From Planoprotostelium fungivorum (taxonomy: Eukaryota > Evosea > Variosea > Cavosteliida > Cavosteliaceae), in the NCBI GenBank assembly GCA_003024175.1, contig MDYQ01000105.1, forward strand, positions 1 through 64,000: 64,000 nucleotides of DNA, read 5' to 3'. The translations under genes and the position numbers were made by a program. Shown here piece by piece: positions 57,958 through 64,000 of this stretch. The notes below the pieces were generated by a model. That model saw only the letters and a list, made by a program, of their open reading frames with translations, was not told where the DNA came from and did not search any database. Position 1 is the first letter of the stretch. Every line of letters begins with the position of its first letter.

Positions 57958-59400
57958 TCATGGATACGCTGTGGGCTGTGTGAAATCGGTGGGATCGAAC
58001 GTCAGTGCAAAGACAGCCTCCGTCTGTGGGTGAATCTTGATCCAATGAGAGTGGTCCTTCACGTTCGATTCTTTCAAAAGATGTTCATCTCCTTCCATCT
58101 TGATAGATTCAACACGATGTGGACGCATCGTGCAATTCTCTCACTTTGAATTTGTTCCACAGTGAATCGAGAGATACGTGGAAGGGGAGACCTCTGATTT
58201 CAGCACACTTGGCAACCATCAGGAGAAGAAAATTGTCGTTCGAAAAGTGAACATCTTCTAATTTTCCTTTGATACCAACGATCAAACCTTCTCTCTTCAG
58301 ACCTCGCGGTCGTGGATGGATGATGGTGTATCACCCGATCCATCTAAAAACTGTCTTTGGAATGCGGATATGCGATCCATGTGATCGACAGAAGAGTCGG
58401 ATAGCAGCACCGAAGAAATGACCCAGATTGAATGCCAGGCCACAGGGTGTCCCCTCTTGTTGATGTATGTGATGCAATCATCCTTCTCGTGGAAGTTTTC
58501 TCGAACGTCTCGTCTCGTACGCTGTGAATGTCTAAATGAGAGCCAGGGTCGAATGTTCTTGCACTCACCTCGATCTCTTTCTCGATGGATGTCTCATTCA
58601 GTGACGTCACTGCATCATCTCCTGTAAAAGATGAGGAGACAGGAGGAAAGAAGATGATACCCCGTTTGTACATCTTCAACATGCGAAGGAGAGCCAACTG
58701 CATGAGACCTTGATCGACAGCTCTGAAGTAATCATCACCTTCACTGACTTTCCAACGATCGTCTCCACGAAAGTGGTGAAAGAGGCTCTTGACGATTTGA
58801 AGATAGATCTCATCGTGGTGCGGTGATAGATCTGTAATCATTTGAGTTTCATGCGTCGAACGACTTGATATCTCGACACCTCTCAGATAACTCCAAAAGA
58901 TGAGACACATGGCCGACGAGGAACACCTCGCCGTGTGAGCTGGTCTCTTCTTTATATCGGCTGTCTTCATTCAATGTGACTGTGAGATGAATGCAGATCG
59001 ATCACCTCCCCTCGTTTCGATCTTCCACAGCCTCGCATCTTCTGGTCCACTGAAGAGGAAAGACTCTCTGTTCAAGTTCATCTCGACCAGATGATCGGCA
59101 AGGAGGAGGGCTGCATCTCTGTATTTCAGATCTTTCGTGTAATGAAACAATTTCACGTAGGCGATTCCCATTAGGGAATTATGCCTGTAGAATTTAAAGA
59201 AGTTGACGACGATCCACATACCAGCAGCCATCAGTTCTATAGAGTCAAGGTTGATATATGCAATGAGTTGAGAGGAGAGGAAAGGATATCTGTGGAGTCC
59301 AGTGTGCGGGTCATAGAGGATATCATTCGGCAGGGGGATGCTCTCTCCTTCTTTGTGGGTGTCTCTCACAGAGTCTACCTATGGCTGTTACGAAGGAAGT
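57958..59400 (-). CDS. Uncharacterised protein with helical repeats
   Basis: Exons on the minus strand include DTHKEGESIPLPNDILYD, LSSQLIAYINLDSIELMAAG, YRHNSLMGIAYVKLFHYTKD, ALLLADHLVEMNLNRESFLF, EIYLQIVKSLFHHFRGDDRW, FRAVDQGLMQLALLRMLKMY and, near the end, DNFLLLMVAKCAEIRGLPFH and HWIKIHPQTEAVFALTFDPT, stop at 57958-57960. The alternating amphipathic helices look like an alpha/alpha toroid or other all-helical enzyme fold, but I recognise no catalytic motif and do not assign a function. The 5' limit and some splice sites are uncertain; a split into two genes is possible. Confidence 0.5.
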
Positions 59401-59620
59401 CCAATGATTCCTACAATTTTGATCGCGAGGGCAACATCTGTGCTGCACATCTGATGATGTGATGTGATGTGATGTGTCAAACACCTCCATTTAATTTCAA
59501 TCTCAAAAAGAAGTCAAAATTTGTCGTCGAACCTTCACCGGTTGCCCGATCACATCACATCGTCTCACCCTCTACCGCTCGATGTCGCCACGTTACAAAG
59601 AAAAAAACTTTCGATCGTCT

Positions 59621-61473
59621 TTATCCTTCGTTACCATTCGGATAGTCTTCGATCTTCGCCAACAGCGTCTTGGAATAGCCCGGAGAGTAGTACTGTACGA
59701 TCTCCTCGGGGTAAACGTTGTTGATCGTCTGGATGTAATCCTTCAACTTCGATCCCGGCTCCGTCGAGATGACTTGCAGCTTCTGCAGAGAACCGTTCGT
59801 GGCGAAATCTCTCCTGGCTTTCGTATCGTTGGGTAGGATCTTGGCAAACTGGTAGATGACGTACTCTTGGACTCCGCCGGGGGAGTCGATCAGGGGCTCC
59901 AAGGCGGCTAAATTTGTACACTTTTCGATGATGGATTTGAGAGCTCTCTTTGATTTCGTTCGAAGGTCCTCCTGAATGACGTCAGTCTATGCGATCGTCA
60001 TCATCGTCGCACGGATCAGGATGACGTTAACGAACATGGATGGTAAATCTCACCGAGCTGTCTGCGGAGAAACATTCGACGAGTCTCAACAGCGCGTTCC
60101 CGTTAGCTACGGCTTCGGCGTGCTCCGATGAATGTCTTCCCACTTGTCCCAAGGCCCACGCGCTGGCAGACTGACATCGCATGAGCCGACACTCTACATC
60201 TCTGTGTTCGACTCACCCTGATGTGATCCTCTTGGTCAGGCTTGAGAGAGTCCAATAAGGGAGTGATTCCTTTGGCATCGATGACTGCCTTCGCCATCGT
60301 CTCAGAGAAAGCAGAGACGTAGCCGATGGTCATGATGCTGGCTAACGCGTTCGCTCCTCGGTTCTCGTGGATGTAGTCGACTACAGCGGCGATGCCTCCC
60401 GAGTTGACCACGAGAGAAGCGAGTTCAGGCGTGTGCTTTGAGATCTCGCGTATGAGAATGGCCTGGATCATCATCCGTCAGACGATGTGACACATGAAGT
60501 TCGTGATCTCTCACCGCGTTCTTTCTCACGAGTTGATCTGGATCTCTCAGGCGGTCCAGAATGGTGGGGAAGATACCTCCCTCTACAACGAGCTCGGCCA
60601 GCTCGACGCTGTGCTTCGCGATCTGACCCAGACAAGAGCAGACTTGTCTCTTGAGCGCGGCGTCGTTGCTCTTTATGAGGGGAGCGAGGTAAGTGATGGA
60701 TCCAGCGTCTACGACAGATTGTGCCAACTGAGGTCTTCAGATGTTGATCCGTGCGGAGTTCTCACCTCTGGAGTGTGCTTGCTGATGTCACTGAGAGCTG
60801 AGGCGGCGATGCGCTTGACGGCCAATTCTGGCTCCTGCACGCACAACACCAATAGAGGTACGGCACCTGTGTCTACAACCGCCTGAGACAATTCTGGATG
60901 AGATCAGGTGGATCCGATGGACAAATCAGACGATCTCACCTGCATTATGTCTGGCGATGTAACCGAGAGCCCAAGCGGCCTGTTCTTTGACTCCAGGGTC
61001 GAATTCCTCCAAACAGGTGGCCAACGCATCGATGGCGCCACAATCGACGACCGATTGAGCCAGAGGAGGAGAATGTTTCGAAACAGCTCTGAGGATTCCG
61101 GCTGCTGCCTTCTTATAGAATTTCTATCGAGATGTGTCAGCCATCGATCCCAACAATCGCAATCATCCACGCTCACATTTTGCTCGGCGAGAGAATATAC
61201 AAGTTGAGGCAAGATGTCTCCTTGAACGACAGCCGATGCGAGCTCCGCGCTGTGACTGGCCAATTTGGACAGAGCTTGTGCTGCATTGTGTTGAATCGAT
61301 GGGACGGAGTCCAACAGCAGAGGACGCAGCTGAGCCATCACCCCTTGCTCTTGCAGGCTGGGGATGTTTTTTGGATTCTGAGCTAACTCCACGACGCTCT
61401 GAACGAACGCCGTTCTAGCCTTCTGATAATCATCGAAGGCTTTCACCACTGCCTTGCTCGAGTTGAGGGACAT
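59621..61473 (-). CDS. SPAG6: SPAG6/PF16, armadillo-repeat protein of the ciliary central apparatus
   Basis: ATG 61473 (MSLNSSKAVVKAFDDYQKAR). Armadillo repeats run the whole length with the family's very conserved blocks: LLLDSVPSIQHNAAQALSKL, VVQGDILPQLVYSLAEQN, AAWALGYIARHNA, PLLVLCVQEPELAVKRIAAS, ALSDISKHTPELAQSVVDAG, QVCSCLGQIAKHSVELAELV, ILIREISKHTPELASLVVNS, MTIGYVSAFSETMAKAVIDA, WALGQVGRHSSEHAEAVAN, RALKSIIEKCTNLAALEPLI and LKDYIQTINNVYPEEIVQYY. Stop at 59621-59623. PF16 in Chlamydomonas and SPAG6 in mammals stabilise the C1 central microtubule and are needed for motility, so this organism very likely builds a motile cilium at some stage. The start lies 270 bp from the divergent FEN1 gene. 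Confidence 0.95.
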
Positions 61474-61687
61474 CGTTTGAAATTAGGAAATTAGAACTGT
61501 AGCCGATCTAGCTAAAAATAGACTTTTGACACCAGCTGACACCGCACAAGTTGAAGGGAAGAGCATCAGATGAGAAAGAGCGAAGTGGAACTGAATCTGT
61601 ATCATGAACGGTGATGTCTTCCGTCTTCATTATTGTTGGGTGTGTTGTGTTGTGTGTCACGTGATAGGCGTTGTAAATCATCCACAA

Positions 61688-61703
61688 ACTTCCCGCCAAA
61701 TTT
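61688..61703 (+). promoter_or_regulatory. E2F-like site upstream of FEN1
   Basis: TTCCCGCCAAATTT at 61690-61703, about 40 bp before the FEN1 ATG. It equals the E2F consensus TTTCCCGCCAAA apart from one flanking base. FEN1 is an S-phase E2F target in animals and plants, so the position fits. Confidence 0.6.
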
Positions 61704-61743
61704 CAACCAACCGAAACCTTCAAATCATCAGAGGAGTCACGCA

Positions 61744-63251
61744 ATGGGAATCCATGGACTCCAAAAACTAATCAACGACCATGCACCAGGTGCCATCACA
61801 GAGACCGAAATGAAGAATCTGTTCAATCGAAAGATCGCCATCGATGCTACCATGTCCCTCTATCAATTTCTCATTGCAGTTCGAATCGGAGGAGAAGGTC
61901 AGCCAGCGGCAGCCAACCTCACAGACGAATCTGGCGAGACGACATCGTGAGCATCCACACCATATCACGTGCGCTCTTTGTCATCTTCTTTCAGTCACTT
62001 GCAAGGATTGTTCCACAGGACCATCCGCATGATCAACAATGGTGTGAAACCATGTTACGTCTTCGATGGAAAACCCCCCGATCTCAAAGCCGAAGAGGTA
62101 ATCACGACTCTCCTTCACATCTTTCATCGCCTCGTCATCTCACCATCCATATCCACTCCATCATCACATCACCACTCACTCCTCCTTCAGTTGGCCAAAC
62201 GTGCCGCAAAAAGAGAGGAAGCCGAGAAGAACGGAAAAGAGGCAACCGAAGCGGGAGACACAGAGACCATCGCAAAGTTTGCCAAGAGGACCGTGAAGGT
62301 CACTCGAAAGCACACCGAAGAAGCCAAGCGCCTCTTAACTCTCATGGGCGTGCCCGTCGTTGACTCTCCGACAGAAGCGGAGGCCCAATGTGCTCGCATG
62401 GCCAAAGAGGGTCTCGTCTACGGTGCAGGTGGACGACACCATCCTCATCCTCATCTGATGGACGACAGGATCGGAAGATATGGACTCGTTGACCTTTGGT
62501 GCATCCGTCCTCATTCGTCATCTCACTTTCTCCGAGGCGAGAAAAATGCCAATCAAAGAGATCAATCTGAGCGTCGTGTTGGAACAATTAGGATTGGATA
62601 TGAATCAATTCACCGACATGTGCATCTTGTTGGGATGTGATTACGCCGACTCCATCAAGGGTGAGCGATCGTGATGTGGCACGATGGTGATGGAGGACGT
62701 GACGATGATGCAGGTATCGGTCCGGTGAGAGCGTTTGACCTCATCAAGAAACATGGATCACTGGAGGAGATCATCAAGAATTTGGATTCGACGAAATATC
62801 CCATACCAGAGAGTTTCGATTATGTTCGTGTGCGTCAACTGTTTAAAGAGCCAGATACACTCCCCGCATCTCAGATCGATGTGAGACGTCCACACCATGA
62901 CCATCCAGATCGCATCATCTGATTCCATCATCAGCTGAAATGGAAGGATCCAGACGAAGAAGGCCTCATCGAGTTCTTAGTCAAAGAGAAAGGTTTCGCG
63001 GAAGATCGAGTCAAGAGCGGTGAGACATCCCATCTCATCTTCCATCGCTGATGGAAACGACAGGCATCGAGAAATTGAAAAAGTCACGCGGTACTTCGGT
63101 TCAGAATCGGCTGGATAGCTACTTTGGCGCGCCCGTCAAACGAAAGTTGGAAGAGCCAAAGAAAGAGAAGGGAAAAGGAGCGAAGAAGGCAAAGACCGGA
63201 GGAAAAGCTGCGGCGTCACCGGTGAAGAAGGGAGCAGGAAAGAAAAAGTAA
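61744..63251 (+). CDS. FEN1: Flap endonuclease 1
   Basis: FEN1 removes 5' flaps in Okazaki-fragment maturation and base-excision repair. ATG 61744; the initiator is followed by [15 protein letters not shown], whose Gly2 is the conserved N-terminus threaded into the active site. Metal ligands lie in [18 protein letters not shown] (Asp34-type), CYVFDGKPP (Asp86-type), [13 protein letters not shown] (Glu158/160-type), [11 protein letters not shown] (Asp179/181-type) and [12 protein letters not shown] (Asp233-type). H2TH region [24 protein letters not shown]-binding box QNRLDSYF near the C-terminus, then a Lys-rich tail ending GAGKKK, TAA at 63249-63251. Introns are short; all active-site acids are intact. 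Confidence 0.95.
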
Positions 63252-63311
63252 ACGGAGAATCATGTGATGATGAACGTGTGATGGTGTAGATCGGACGTCG
63301 AAAGAAGAGGA

Positions 63312-63570
63312 TCACACGTGGAACAGCTGGTAAGGATTTTGCACCGTCAGATCTTTTATCTCTCTTATCATGGCAGCTCTGTTCAGCTGTGTTACCCTCT
63401 TGTGTCTGTTTTCTGATGCTTTTTTCATGGCCTCGTTATCTCTTGCCGATGCATCGACAAGAGGATGAGAACAGAAGCTCCACGACTTCAATACGATGTC
63501 CTGATACTGCCTCTCTGATGGCCTCATTGTCTCGTGCCGATGGATCCACTCGGTCTTCCTTCATCAAGAC
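63312..63570 (-). pseudogene. Ankyrin-family fragment, copy J (minus)
   Basis: Two repeats (VKVLMKEDRVDPSARDNEAI, HRIEVVELLF; then HPLVDASARDNEAMKKASEN). No first exon. It abuts copy I head to head near 63570. Confidence 0.75.
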
Positions 63571-64000
63571 TTTCACTACGTCACCTTGCACTTTGCCCTG
63601 AACAGAGGTGTTGAAAGAAACACAAATCAACTACACCAGAATTGGATACTATCCCTCAAGTCACATGATAGAAGGAGACAACAGTATGCCATCCTTCGCA
63701 GCACGTGCAAGCTGTGGAAAGACCTAGGTGAGACGATGAAGTTACGCACACTCTCCTGACGACATCAGTGGACGGCTTCACTGACTGGCTGAACGACGAT
63801 GATCTGTCTCTGGCAGTGAAAGGCTGCAAGGTAGACTCTGTTCGCTTCCTCTTGTCTCGCAGAGAGGTAAATCCATCAGCATGGAACAATACCTCCATCA
63901 GATTGGCAGCAATGGAAGGTCATACCGAAGTCATACGATTACTCTTGTCCCATCCTCGTGTGGATCCATCAGCACAAGACAACGACGCCATACTGATTGC
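63568..64000 (+). pseudogene. Ankyrin-family copy I, 5' truncated, runs off the window
   Basis: Begins inside the F-box-like exon without a start codon (DFHYVTLHFALNRGVERN, YAILRSTCKLWKDL), has the family intron (41 nt) and then VDGFTDWLNDDDLSLAVKGC, FLLSRREVNPSAWNNTSI and HPRVDPSAQDNDAI to the window edge. The missing ATG, replaced by the head-to-head junction with copy J, suggests a rearranged copy. It could still be expressed if an upstream exon supplies a start. Confidence 0.65.

Overview
The window is nuclear DNA from a compact protist genome, most likely a ciliated protosteloid amoeba (Amoebozoa, Planoprotostelium-like). That placement is an inference from gene content. The direct observations are: about 25 tightly packed genes on both strands; many very short GTGAG...CAG introns (mostly 38-70 nt); large families of ankyrin repeats with the signature DPRVDPSA; two Gal4-type Zn2Cys6 factors; a true-looking tyrosine kinase outside animals; and the ciliary genes SPAG6/PF16 plus a Dpy-30-motif protein. 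No transposase, reverse transcriptase, LTR element, viral gene or CRISPR array was recognised.

Layout. 1-3907: 3' part of the ubiquitin-activating enzyme E1. 4370-6000: F-box-like/ankyrin gene (minus). 6511-7598: unknown helical protein (plus). 7843-10201: STE20/MST-like kinase (minus) with a tRNA-Arg(CCG) nested in one intron. A 99-bp divergent promoter leads to a PHD-finger/WD40 gene (10301-12952, plus). 13153-17000: ankyrin copies and relics. 17433-20240: receptor tyrosine kinase. 20436-22429: a basic Pro/Ser-rich protein (minus) and a Dpy-30-motif coiled-coil protein (plus). 22860-23770: rearranged ankyrin relic. 24334-29973: PAN2 deadenylase (minus). 30147-31120: short papain-like protease. 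31500-31960: ankyrin relic. 32022-40389, all minus: four-helix-like membrane protein, TDRD3-like protein, CaM kinase, DUF4139-type protein, Zn2Cys6/PAS factor 1. 40741-48823: START-like protein, SDR, small membrane protein, Ras GTPase, xylulokinase, ZUP1-type deubiquitinase. 49045-53670: ankyrin copies with a possible spliced transcript between them. 54202-55631: Zn2Cys6/PAS factor 2. 55814-63251: second copy of the membrane protein, G-alpha, unknown protein, SPAG6, FEN1. 63312-64000: two head-to-head ankyrin fragments.

Themes. Signalling genes (receptor tyrosine kinase, Ras, G-alpha, CaMK, STE20 kinase) and ubiquitin genes (E1, ZUP1-like DUB, F-box-like ankyrin proteins) are strikingly dense. 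The ankyrin family is the dynamic part of the window: about ten loci in both orientations, from intact genes to short fragments, sharing an N-terminal F-box-like exon, a 38-44 nt first intron, a conserved spacer, conserved 3' flanks and, in three copies, tandem 24-nt motifs just upstream of the start. This looks like a birth-and-death family of candidate substrate adaptors. A second theme is the E2F-like motif TTCCCGCCAAA, which lies 50 bp upstream of FEN1 but also clusters inside several introns.

Exon boundaries were read by eye from splice signals and frame continuity; spans are reliable to within the first or last exon, and individual splice sites should be taken as proposals.
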